Shown here one piece after another: positions 24,798-35,922 of a stretch of 64,000 nt of DNA. This DNA is from Haliotis asinina (taxonomy: Eukaryota; Mollusca; Gastropoda; Lepetellida; Haliotidae). The stretch lies in contig NC_090288.1 of assembly GCF_037392515.1 (NCBI RefSeq), positions 61,551,673 to 61,615,672 of the forward strand, written 5' to 3'. Under the pieces are notes generated by a model, which was not told the DNA's origin, did not search any database, and saw nothing but the letters and a program-made list of their open reading frames with translations. How positions within the stretch are numbered: the stretch's first letter is position 1; each line of letters opens with the position of its first letter. Position numbers and translations under genes: made by a program.

Positions 24798-26281
24798 CAC
24801 TATGGAGTTTTATAGAGTCATTTCAGAGTGAGGGTGTGAAACGGAACCAATATCCAATCTACATCACTTTTTGGAAGTAGAATATGGAACCTACAAACCC
24901 ATGATACAAGTATCTGAGATATCGATTATGTTGACATATAATTACTCGGAGTCTGGGTACAAAATGATGGTTATTCACCAGTATCAAAATGTAGGTCTTC
25001 ATCTTAACATACCTTTCAGCTCCTTCAAGGCTTCTGAGAAAATATTGGTCGATGTAACTTTTTGCTAACCCTTTTATGCATACTCATGTATTTGATCAAA
25101 ACTTTTAGATTATGGTTTTTTCTAACTCTACAGATCCTATTTGTACCGCATCACTCCAGTTAACATTTATTTAGCATGTCAGTCAGAGGCAGGAGCTTGG
25201 AAGTCAGAGGCAGGAACTTGGAAGTCAGAGGTAGGAACTTAGCCGAATTGTTCCAGCAGTCGATGGAAAAGTTTTGGGCCTTTTGTTCCATAACTGTTGT
25301 TTAAAAACTGTTCCACCAGATAGTCATGAGCCACTGGTAGCAAGTTCGAATACCAGATTGCTGCGCCTGTGATGGTGGTTTTCAAAACGATGGCAGACGC
25401 CTGCTGCCATAGTCACAACGGACCTCTTCCCGTTGCGTAATTTAGCAAACATTTTGTTATTGTGTCTAAATGACGTCGTCAACGAGTCGTATATAGTCCT
25501 TCTACTGGGGAATTAGCTCTGAATGACGATGAAGTGCATGCTGACGAAGACAAGGGTATAATTGAGTTCAAATGTTTCAGATGGTTCCACGCGTCAAAGA
25601 CAAGTATACATAAATGAGGTGAGCGGAGTTCTCCAGCACAACCCAGGGCGACTCCAAAGACCGGCATTATCCTGCTCGGGACCATTACACAGTAATTAAT
25701 GGAAGGCAGATTACATTATAACACGTGGCTTAGCTATGTAGGTTATGGTTTCTAGAAATATTTGGACGATGTTATTTTTCTGAATCAGACATCACAGCAA
25801 CTTCGCCGTTCACGATGTGCCTTTAAATTTCAAACAAACGATTCGTTTAAGAAAAGCGAATACTGTATATAATGCAATAACTCTCAATCTATTGTATGTG
25901 AAGGGAAAATTTTAAGAATGACTTGAAAATTTAAGACCAACTTTTCCTGTTGTGTCTTTCCATATCAAATGTATCAACGGCGACCACAAACGTTTTCTGC
26001 AAGAGTCGTAATTTTAAAGTTTCATCGATTCGCGGTAACATGTTTACAATGAAATTCTGTATTTGTTTCATCCAGTTCTGTTAAATACGAGACGAGTGTG
26101 ATGAGGTATGATTATATCCCGGCATCTAAGTAAGTATATGGTTACAACATACCACGATACTTTATCAAATAGATGTATATACAATAGTGCCGTTTCATCG
26201 CGAATGATTGATTTCATTTGTGTAATGACACAAGAGTATTCCATCTATCTGATTCACGTGTCATGTGTCGTATCATTATCG

Positions 26282-26342
26282 GTCATAGCCGGAATATTGC
26301 TGAGAGCGGCGTAAAACTAAACTCACTCACTCACTCACTCAT
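26282..26342 (+). repeat. SINE 3' tail fragment
   Basis: Only the tail shared by families A and B is present: GGAATATTGCTGAGAG, then GCGGCGTAAAACTAAACTC and (ACTC)n. It is a 5'-truncated insertion. Confidence 0.8.
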
Positions 26343-26985
26343 TATCGGTGCGGCAGGCACTGCGTCAAAGAGGAATATGCGTGTGTTTCCTGGAGCAGCA
26401 GCTGAAAGGATAGCTGTGAAACTACCATGATTAGAACGCATGTCGCCACTTTTACCATCGCACGTAATGATCCCAGATCACTGGGTGGACGCTAATATTA
26501 TCTGCCGCTGTACATAAATATTTGTGACGCCTCGGTGAATGAAATCAGACACTAGACATGCCGTTGATGCAGCCAGTGACGGCGAAAACCACGTGGGCAG
26601 CTTACAAGGACGTCACCACCATAGTACTATGATAGGAACTGCTAATGAGGATCTACTTTTGATATATTTCTGTGTTCGAATCAAGGAAATGTCTAGAACG
26701 TTTGCACAGATGTGGCTACTCGCTACTGTACGCCGAGAAAGGAAACCGGAGTTAATTATACTGATCATGAACATTACATCTGAAGTAGGGCAGGACATAG
26801 TTTTTTGACAAGACATTCTACTCCTTCGCCCAGCCTAATTGTCTTTAGAACATTAAGGCAGTAGATAGATCGAGGGAGAGTGTGGACTTCACTCGGTGCC
26901 TTCAAATGGGGATTTGTCACGGTGGGGAGAAGGGAATCTTATCCCCTTGGTCGTCTGCTTGTCTTCGTTAGTCTTCCTTCATCTC

Positions 26986-27011
26986 GGGGGGGGGGGGGGG
27001 GGGGGGGGGGG
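26986..27011 (+). repeat. poly-G run of 26
   Basis: An uninterrupted run of 26 G lies about 540 bp upstream of the candidate PORCN start. It could form a G-quadruplex in DNA. Run length is prone to sequencing error. Confidence 0.9.
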
Positions 27012-27394
27012 CTCTCATCCCCCAGAGCCTGTGGCTTCATCACCAAGAGTGTCTTCACCCGCGTGTGGATACTGCGCCAGCATTCATCTCAGTGCGGAGT
27101 CGCGGACTTTCATATAGTTTTTTACATCCCTCTTCATCATATATAGTTGCAGAATGGCATGATCCTTGAATGTACGTATTAATAAAGTAGAAACATTGCG
27201 TTAAAAAGAAAGAGTTGCTGTTTTTTATCTCTTGGACACCAGGAAGAACTCAGAGCGCGTACTTCACTTCACTGATATAGAACACAGTACACGTCTTCAT
27301 TCCAATCGGCTGGAAGCAATTCTTCTGATAGTAGAGCTCAGTGTCCGCTTCATTTCAGTGCCGTAGCGTACACATGACATTGTAGTGATAGCAG

Positions 27395-27547
27395 AGGCGT
27401 TGTTATTGGAGGCGGGGCCAGTGCGTTTCATCGTGTCGGTGGGTAGAGCGTTCTTGTCTCACAGTCCCGGAGTGTTGTGCACATGTCTTCACTGGAACCT
27501 ATACTCACCCTAGGACGGTGGATTTAGAGCTTCCGGTCAAATTCAAT
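27395..27547 (+). promoter_or_regulatory. candidate PORCN promoter and 5' UTR with a short upstream ORF
   Basis: A reverse CCAAT box (ATTGG, 27405-27409) lies next to a GC box (GGCGGGGCC, 27411-27419), with no TATA box. Downstream is a 130-base leader ending at the ATG at 27548. The leader has an upstream ORF, ATG at 27483 to TAG at 27527 (14 residues), out of frame with 27548, which could damp translation. This is inferred from motif spacing only. Confidence 0.45.
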
Positions 27548-27604
27548 ATGTCACTAGCAGAGGTGATGAAGTCAACCTGGATCAACGGACTCGAATACAT
27601 GAAG
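27548..27604 (+). CDS. PORCN: candidate first coding exon of PORCN
   Basis: ATG (A at -3) opens MSLAEVMKSTWINGLEYMK, then a strong donor AAG|GTGAGAG in phase 0. The PORCN exon at 44928 starts in phase 0 after TTTTTTCAG and is open through PDLR into its own ATG at 44940, so the two join without a stop and would add 23 residues. The upstream CCAAT/GC box fits a promoter. Against it: the 19 residues match nothing I know in PORCN, and a 17.3-kb intron would be needed. It could instead start another transcript. Confidence 0.45.
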
Positions 27605-27913
27605 GTGAGAGCGTGAGGTTTAGTTGTTTCACAACCTTAGTCATGTTCTTCATGTTTCACCTGCTAACTCATTCCCTTTTCTTGCGATCTAACACTTGGT
27701 GTGAACACTGATTTCAAGCCATATAATTCTCACTGTTTTGCCTTTTACAGTGTACGTCAAATGGAGTCCGTTATAATCTGACTTTGACATGACCTATTTC
27801 TGTAAAAGGTTTGCTCGGATTAAAATTTCAGTTGATGGGTGTACATGTACCATAAAGATCTTACTGACCCTACTTATTTAAGCTAGCTGTCAGTGGTTCT
27901 TGCATGCCTAAGT

Positions 27914-28058
27914 AGGGCGGTGGGCTAGCCTACTGGTTAAAGCGCTCGCTCGGGTTCGAGTCCACATGGGTACAGTGTGTGAAGTCCATTTCTGGTGTCA
28001 CTGCCGTGATATTGCCGGAATATTGCTAAAAGCGGCGTAAAAATAAAACTCACTCACA
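27914..28058 (+). repeat. SINE family B copy
   Basis: The tRNA-like head has the A-box-like TAGCCTACTGGTTAAAGCG and the B box GGTTCGAGTCC. It is followed by TGTGTGAAGTCCATTTCTGG, ATATTGCCGGAATATTGC and the shared tail. Confidence 0.85.
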
Positions 28059-28094
28059 AAAAGAGTAATTCTTTGAAAATGGAACAGTGACCCT

Positions 28095-28225
28095 TCTGGC
28101 CCGACAAACGCGGAAATCACGTGTGCGACTTCAGCAATATTCCAGCAATATCACATACATTGTACCCATGTGGTGAGTCAAACCCAGCGTGACGAGCGAA
28201 AGTTCTAACCAAGATACTACCCTGC
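28095..28225 (-). repeat. SINE family B, reverse copy next to a forward copy
   Basis: The reverse complement carries GGTAGTATCTTGGTTAGAAC, the B-box region GGGTTTGACTCACC and GAATATTGCTGGAATATTGC. With the copy at 27914-28058 it forms an inverted pair about 35 bp apart, which could fold in a transcript. Confidence 0.75.
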
Positions 28226-28915
28226 CACAACAGGTCCAAACAACACGTTAAACACGTGCAACACTTATAATATACACAGTCAAGTAAGAGATCCAAACAA
28301 CACGTTAAACACGTGCAACACTTATAATATACACAGCCAAGAAAGAGGTCCAAAGGACACGTTAAACACGTGCAACACTTACAACATACACAGTCAGGAA
28401 AGGGGTCCAAACAACACGTTAAACACGTGCAACACTTATAATATACACAGTCAAAAAAGAGGTCCAAACAACACGTTAAACACGTGCAACACTTATAATA
28501 TACACAGTCAAAAAAGAGGTCCAAACAACACGTGAAACACGTGCAACACTTATAATATACACAGTCAGGAAAGGGGTCCAAACAACACGTTAAACACGTG
28601 CAACACTTGTAATATACACAGTCAGAAAAGAGGTCCAAATAACACGTTAAACACGTGCAACACTTATAATATATACAGTCAAAAAAGAGGTCCAAACAAC
28701 ACGTTAAACACGTGCAACACTTATAATATACACAGTCAAAAAAGAGGTCCAAACAACACGTTAAACACGTGCAACACTTATAATATACACAGTCAAGAAA
28801 GAGGTCCAAACAACACGTTAAACACGTGCAACACTTATAACATACACAGTCAAGAAACAGATCCAAAGTACACATTAAACACGTGCAACACTTATCATAT
28901 ATACAGTCAATGCTG
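28225..28915. repeat. 57-bp minisatellite, about 12 units
   Basis: The unit contains ACACGTTAAACACGTGCAAC, ACTTATAATATACACAGTCA and a GAGGTCCAAA segment. The palindrome CACGTG occurs in every unit. Because 57 is a multiple of 3, one minus frame stays open as a 19-residue Cys-rich repeat (KCCTCLTCCLDLFxDCVYY). This is probably not a gene, since its end runs into reverse SINE sequence. Confidence 0.92.
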
Positions 28916-29688
28916 TCTGAAATGGAACTGTAGTGCATTAATCTACAATAAAAGTAGGGAAACTCACAAATATTTTAAAACTCCAAACTTGTAAAGGATA
29001 TTGGTGTCCAGTTATGGCTGTGTGATCAAAGAGACAACTCATTACCTGGGGTTGCTAAGCATGACAGTAGAAAACATGACCGCCAATAATCTTGAAAGAC
29101 GATGCAAACAAAGACGTGAAGTTTCAAATTTCTAACTACCAATTGTCAGCTTCACGATCTTCGACTACTGAGGAGTATAGAGTAACAAATTTACTATGTG
29201 TCATCTGTTTGATACTCTGGGTGTGCTAAAGAATACATGTTTTATGAAAAAGAATATAAATGTTTGCTGAACATTAGGGTGTTGGCGTCGGAGTTTTTAA
29301 TTCTTTCACAATTGTATTTTCTGGTCACCGTTCCCGAACCTTAAAATCGGTTCCAGTGTGTCCCAGAAGACTATTTCTAGACTATGATTTACGTACCAAC
29401 AGGCACATCATGCAGACCATGGTCGCTTTGTTTGGTTATGGCAAAGATGAACAATAGCATTATCTTCAACGGCTTGAGCCCAGGGCCAATATCTCTTATC
29501 GCTAAGATAGTCGTAAATTAATGTTAGTGTATGGCCACAGTTCACTTAAGACTATTTTAGAAAATCTAGGCCATGGTGCTAGGGATGTCTTACCAAGCAC
29601 ACGTGAATCAGACCGGTGATTTTTTCTCCCTGGGAATCTTTTTAAAATTAGATGATTTGCTTTCAAATGCAATTTCCTTCTTTTTTGA

Positions 29689-29956
29689 CACCCGTGAAGA
29701 TCCCGGGGTAGAATAGTCCTTCAGCAACCCATGCTTGCCATAAAAGGCGACTATGCTTGTCATAAGAGGCGACTAACGGGATCGGGTGGTCAGGCTTGCT
29801 GACTTGGTTGGGACATGTCATCGGTTCCCATTTGCGCAGATCGATGCCCATGTTGTTGATCACTGGATTGTCTGGTCCAGACTCGATTATTTACAGACCG
29901 CCGCCATATAGCTGAAATATTGCTGAGTGCGGCGTAAAACTAAACTCACTCACTCA
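29689..29956 (+). repeat. SINE family A, recent copy with perfect target duplication
   Basis: A 268-bp element from CACCCGTGAAGATCCCGG to the (ACTC)n tail, flanked by a perfect 13-bp duplication CCTTCTTTTTTGA (29676-29688 and 29957-29969). This fixes the ends of the family. Confidence 0.93.
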
Positions 29957-30821
29957 CCTTCTTTTTTGAAGGTAAAATGACTCCATTTATGTATAAAATA
30001 AGATCTTTTTTCAATCTACATTTGATCATTTTTTCACGTTTATTAAAAACGTTTCTTTGTTGAAAATTGTAGCCCGTGTGCATAATGATCTGAACTAAAA
30101 TGTTTAAATATGCTTAAGCATATCTGTATATATGGTAGTTGTATTATAAAATTTAGTTGACAGTCCAAACGTCGCTTGTGAAATTTACATCATATGCATC
30201 TTCAAGTTTGTTCATTGCTTTGGAGTCATGTGGATTGAAAGCAGTTCTTTTTCTTATTAAGTCCTTTGTTCGTTAATTATTATGTATTGCACAATATGCC
30301 TTCATTTTATAGGTTTCCGGGCAGTCTATGTCACTGCACTTCAGTCCTTATCTTATTTATTAATGGTTGTCATTAATTGCTGGCATCGCCTCTTAACCTG
30401 ACGTATAATAGGTTAGTTATATAGTCTCTAATTATGGACACAAGACGTGGGTATATTGTGCTGGACATTATATTGCATTGTATTGGATCAGAAATTCATA
30501 CAGCTTATGAAGGTTTCTCAGCACTGAGTCTGAGGGCCTACACAAGCATACAACAAGTATCTGAGCTAGTGTTTGAGGCCCAAAAACATAAACACAGTCA
30601 ATCAATTGATCAGTCAAACTTCATACGTTAGCGAAGAATTAAATAAACTAGTGCTCAAAAGAAACTATACACCGCAAAATATTACATACTAACAAAAAAT
30701 GGCATTGTAAACCAATAGTAACTCTGTTCTTTAATCTGATTGGGTGAAAAACGTGATCGAATGGTATTTGATTCCCTGAAATAGCGAGACCATTTGCTGC
30801 GTATTAATGCGCACAATTATC

Positions 30822-30895
30822 TTACCTTCATGGAAAATACTTTTACCTTCATGGAAAATACTTTTACCTCCATGGAAAATACTTTATTTTTATTT
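30822..30895. repeat. short tandem repeat, 3 units of about 22 bp
   Basis: TACCTTCATGGAAAATACTT is repeated three times with one change in the last unit. Confidence 0.85.
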
Positions 30896-32429
30896 GTCAA
30901 CACGTTTACGTGTCACTTCTCCCAGGAGGGTGGCAACTGGGGAAAATATTTCCTGATATTGCCCGATTCTTCAAAACCGACGTCACGTGATGTTCACCGA
31001 CGAGAGTATGCTTTTCTGTACAGTAATGACACTGGATTACAGACGAGTAGGTGAATTCACTAAGTCCGGCCGTTTGGAGCTGGAGCGTGATGGACAAGGG
31101 AGGGTTAGCGGTGGTCTCAAAACGAGAAATGTGTTTATTCAGGGCAGCCTGAATGCGCGAAGATACAAGGATGGAGTTTCTGTTGCCATTTATCCAGCAA
31201 CAAACACGTTACCTTTTTACTAACATTGTTAATGCTAACGCTTGTCTTGCCGAGGTCACAGTGGTGTCGTTGGCTATCCCATCATCAACCCAATAGAAGG
31301 TCAGTTATGGGACTTCCTTGATCTACATATCAGAAGACTACCAGCGCCACCTGCCACCACAACAACTGCAACAATGTTCCCACAGGAATGAAACTTTCAA
31401 GTTTGGTCAAACACACTGCATACTTTCTTTTGACCACTAGTATATATTCAACATCGATTTCGTACGTCGTTTTTCATTCAGATAACTTGAGACAAATTGG
31501 AAAATAGGAAGCCATTTCTTCAGTAATTCATTTTGCCAAGGCTTCCTGTTACACGCTGTTTTATCTATTTAAACATAGGAAGATGTCTAAGCTGCTTTAA
31601 CATTCTATCTGCGGTATGACATTTACGGTTTGCTCGGCGACGTTTCCAGTTCTGTCCTATTTTATCGCTCGCTATCTTAGACCTGAAAGGATCTGTTATA
31701 CGTTGACGTATAACTCCCATACGTGGACGTGTCGCGTTACTTACAGAATTCAGTGAGGATTTCCATCTGACAGGAAAATAATTAGAAATATGTCGCTAGG
31801 AATATCTGTATATGATTTAACAACAATATAGATTAAAGACGTATAAAGGTGTTAATTTAGAAACCTTATACAGAGATGATGTAGATATTTACGATAAACA
31901 TCACATTATGTTAGTCGGTATTAACTGACCCAACCCAGGCTGTTCTTTCTCATCAACATCTATGCACTATATATTAAATAACATTAATAATTTCAGGGAA
32001 GGTGGAGTTTGTAACACAAGTTATAACGCAATTATCCAAGGCGGGTGACTGTTGGAAAGGTAGGGGCGTATGTCACATGTCTATACATTAAAATGCGAGG
32101 AGATGGATGTGGTCCGATGTCAGCTGTATAAGCATTACTGTGTATTGTGCCACAACTTTATATTTTTAGTAATTATTCATATTAACCTAGTTTACATTTG
32201 TTCGACATATTGATTTGTTTCATCGAACTCCATTTTTTCCTCTTTGCATATGCATCTACTTAATGAATAAGTTCTGGACTTATCTACATTGCTTTACGAC
32301 GTATCCCGGATACAGGTGTTTGATGAGACAACCATGTAACTGATCTGCACGATGTCACAATACCATGACAGAAAGTTGTGCTAGGGGTGGGTACAACTGG
32401 TAAGGTTGGGCATGTTTTCCTTTTTGCGA

Positions 32430-32595
32430 GGGGGCGGTGGGGTAGCCTAAAGGTTAAAGCGTTCGCTCGTCACGCCGAAGACCCGGGTTCGATTCCCCAA
32501 ATGGGTGCAATGTGTGAAGCCCATTTTCTGGTGTCCCCCGCCGTAATATTGCTGGAATATTGCTAAAAAGCGGCGTAAAACTAAACTCACTCACT
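32430..32595 (+). repeat. SINE family B, recent copy with target duplication
   Basis: About 166 bp from GGGGCGGTGGGGTAGCCTAA, with the B box GGTTCGATTCCCC and the shared tail. An 11-bp duplication CCTTTTTGCGA flanks it (32419-32429 and 32596-32606), showing LINE-driven retroposition. Confidence 0.92.
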
Positions 32596-32857
32596 CCTTT
32601 TTGCGAACACCTGGTGTCATCACTAATTTTCAGTGCTATTGGCAATTGGGTATTGCTTGCGCAATACAATCTGCGTCGACATTATCCTAGCTCTCTGGAG
32701 TAGACTTCGCTGGGTTTTTTCCACAACTATTTTCTTATTAATGTTCAGTTCATCAAATTTTCACATCAATGTTGAAACAAAAGCAATCAAGTATCTCTGA
32801 AAACTGTGACCAAAGAAATATTGACATTTCAAGTTTCAAGAAGCTTCTTCAATATCT

Positions 32858-32925
32858 GTGTCTGTCTGTCTGTCTGTCTGTCTCTCTGCGTATGTATGTA
32901 TGTATGTATGTATATATGTTAAACG
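32858..32925. repeat. microsatellite (TGTC)n then (TATG)n
   Basis: A run of TCTG/TGTC units passes into GTATGTATGTATGTAT. Simple sequence only. Confidence 0.95.
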
Positions 32926-34137
32926 TAAAAAGACATTTCTCCTCAAATTTGCCCTTACTTTAGATTTTCAACAAAACCTCCTTGGATAACGTTTTTCCAT
33001 GTTTGGATCGTCACAAAATACACTTTCGACGGTAAATATTCTGTCAAGCTTGGCAACATCACTCTGTCAACATCCATATCACTGATCAGACACAGGGACC
33101 GTTTCATTTTTAACCGATGGCGCTATAATTTCGTATTGGTGTTTATTACCCACACACAGTTAAAGCACTGACACCTAGCTTCTCATGTCAAGTAGCTGGA
33201 ACCACTTGTCCTCTGTATATACACATACATTCGGACTGAAAACAGAGTAGTTAAAATCCGGCAACGGTCACCCCTATCATCTGAAAATGGACTCGTCCTT
33301 TACGACATGGCGGCTTACTTGAAGTAATCGGGCCGGACTGAGAATATGTCCGAATATGAACTCCGTAAACACGGGCAGATGCTAAGCACGGCCGATTGCA
33401 AGTGTAATGGCTCGTCAACCTATGAATATGTAATGTACAACCAGCTTCCAGAGTCGCCCCACTCTTTAACTGGTAACTGCCAGTAGACTATCTTGGAACG
33501 GGGATCTTGCGCTGAACAGTGAGTAAGTGATTGAAGTGTCGAATTTCAACACGTCATCGATACGAGTTTTGTTTTATTCGTTTGGTTGGCAGTGCATGTA
33601 TGTAAGTGGTTATAAATATGATTGGATCAACACGTATTAAATCTTTTTGTATACACCATCGAGACTGTTCAATGAGTCCCCATGCGTGTGAATACCGTGG
33701 TGTAACGTGTTTTCGGGCTAATAACGCAGATTATATTTTCCGGGTAAGGGTGAATTACCTCCCTTACTTCCTATATTCTCTCAGCTCCTCCGAGTTCTCA
33801 TTTGATAATAGGTGAGACAGAGACCATATGGTCTCTGGTTGAGGCAGGAGTATTAACTTAATATGTGTCAAATGTGTGTGCGATTAACTTTTGGGGCCAA
33901 CTTTTGAATTAGATGTCAATTAACAGATCTTGAAAACAGAAACAATGCTTTTGTGGATCAAGCTTGTTTTTCAACAACTTTTAAAGAAAAGTTTTGTAAA
34001 CAATCACTAGCCTGTCAGGAACATTCAAGGATTGTGGCATTGAAGAAAGGTGAGGTTTAATGTCATAAGAATATTTTGCTCACATGACCGTGTGCATGCA
34101 TGTGTATGTGTGGCTGCATATACAAGCCCAAATTTAA

Positions 34138-34911
34138 AGGTCACGTGCAACCAAAAAATCAAGCATAATTAAAACACACTTATCACTTATTTATGACATA
34201 TATTATACATTGCTGCTTGTAAAAAATCAATCGCGATTCAAAAGTGCAATATTTTGTACGTGGGCCTCCTTCCCTTGAAACAAAGCCCTCGGGAGACCAA
34301 ACCCAGTCATAGCGGGTGGGAGTGCACACAAGTGTAACGACACCTTCCAATTGGCTGGTTCATTTGCTGATATGCTAAGGGCTCATTGTGTGTACAGAAG
34401 GATGATCTGTTTGATGGGCATTTTAGAAGTATGGCAAGTCAGAAGAAAGTAAGATTCTTTATGGCACTGTAACAATTTCTTTTATTGTACTTGATTTCTT
34501 GTACTTGTCGTTTCAGTATGGATTCATATACGGTTGTCAAACAAAATCATATACACTAGAAGAAGTGTTAAGAATAAAGAATGAATATATAGAGATGTTG
34601 GGTTTTGTAAATACATATTCTCTGAATTTGTGTTCGATCCAATCAGTGGCTGGAAACTGTCATTCGTCAAAGTACAAAGCAGGACTTAAAACTGACAAGA
34701 GTTTGCACCATTTCCATCAAATCCGTGGAAAATGTATGTAGTTTGTTTGTAACCCACAGACAAAAAACATGTCATGTGTACAAGTATCACACCTGCCTAA
34801 TTACATATTGTGGCAGAGGCAGGACTCGGGTGCATGACTCATAAATCAGTGTAAGTACATACCGAAAGGTATCAGAATCTGCAAAGTTGTGTTTTACGTT
34901 GCATGTGACCT
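34138..34911. mobile_element. TTAA-flanked inverted-repeat element, 774 bp
   Basis: The left end AGGTCACGTGCAAC pairs with the right end GTTGCATGTGACCT (one mismatch in 14). TTAA flanks both sides (34134-34137 and 34912-34915). This layout fits a non-autonomous piggyBac-type element. A reading frame at 34499-34741 (YGFIYGCQTKSYTLEEVLRI, 80 residues) lies inside and matches no transposase I know. It may be captured sequence or chance. Confidence 0.65.
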
Positions 34912-35493
34912 TTAAGCTTGTTAGTACTAGCTCACTGAGATACCATCCTGCATTTAGGCCCACCCAGGCACATTATACTGACTCTGAGGCAACCAGTCCT
35001 TGTTGTACCCATTGATGTTGAGTGCCAGGCAGGGCTCAGCAAGTACCATATTTTAACATCTTTTGGTACTATTAAACTTTCATCGAACCCACAACTTTAT
35101 CTTGAACAAGATGCAAAACCCCTCTCATCTCCACCAACCCACAGCCTCTGTTTCAACATAACTGTCTTTTTTACATATCACCTTGCCTACATATTTAGCG
35201 TTTCACAGGATGATCAGCCCCATTTCACAATACCCCTGTTGCTATTTTCTCATGAAAGTGACTCTAACACTTACATCCATTTTATTCCCAATACCAAAAC
35301 CCACACTTTAGCCTACATGTGATGACATCTTTGGTTATGTTGAAAAGGTGTTCAACTTCAGATCAGAAGGTCCATGGTTCGAACCCCAGCAAGGGACTCA
35401 GAAATGCTGTGGCTGTTACACTATAGATATCTTAGGTATGCCTCGAACTTTGGGTATGCATGTACTGATTGCTGTGTTGGGAAGTAGTCCGTT

Positions 35494-35665
35494 TGTGATG
35501 GATCACAAAACATGGATAAATGTTCGATTTTGGTTTTAATACCGTTAAGGTACAAACATGGCGGACGTGACTCCTGAACTAACTCTATCCAACATGCCAT
35601 GCCACGTTTTCTCTACAAAATGGGAATTGTATATGAAGCGTACGCGGAGTACTTAAAACATTACA
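35494..35665 (-). repeat. 3' LTR of the gypsy-type element
   Basis: 172 bp starting TGTGATGG and ending ACATTACA on the plus strand (TG...CA ends). It appears identical to the copy at 39971-40142. Confidence 0.95.
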
Positions 35666-35922
35666 TACCTCCCCCTTTAAGATTTTAATAGTTCTGTGAA
35701 ATAAAAGAGGAGTGACTGCCTGTCATAGGTAATGATCAATGATCACTTAAACTTTTAAGACTTAGAGTCCACTGAAAATCACTTGAACTTTAGATAACTT
35801 TAGTGTCCATTGGAAATCACTTAGAACTGTAGAATTTAACGAAAACTGAAACTGTCCCATTCTTGGGTTAAACTTTAACACTGAAACACATTTAAAGTTC
35901 ATATAATCATAACATCAGGTCT

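Larger units (their letters stand above)
22763..27388. other. intergenic region, SLC5 to PORCN promoter
   Basis: No exon is recognised. A possible polyadenylation signal AATAAA lies at 23863-23868 but is far from the SLC5 stop. The interval holds a CACC-rich minisatellite, a Tc1-like relic, a short SINE tail and a 26-base G run, listed separately. A weak three-unit repeat of GGAAGTCAGAGGCAGGAACT occurs at about 25175-25245. The remainder shows nothing I can name. Confidence 0.5.

Noticed and set aside
26880-27146. Gly-rich reading frame across the poly-G run
   Set aside because: Created by the G run; no splice or start context and no homology.
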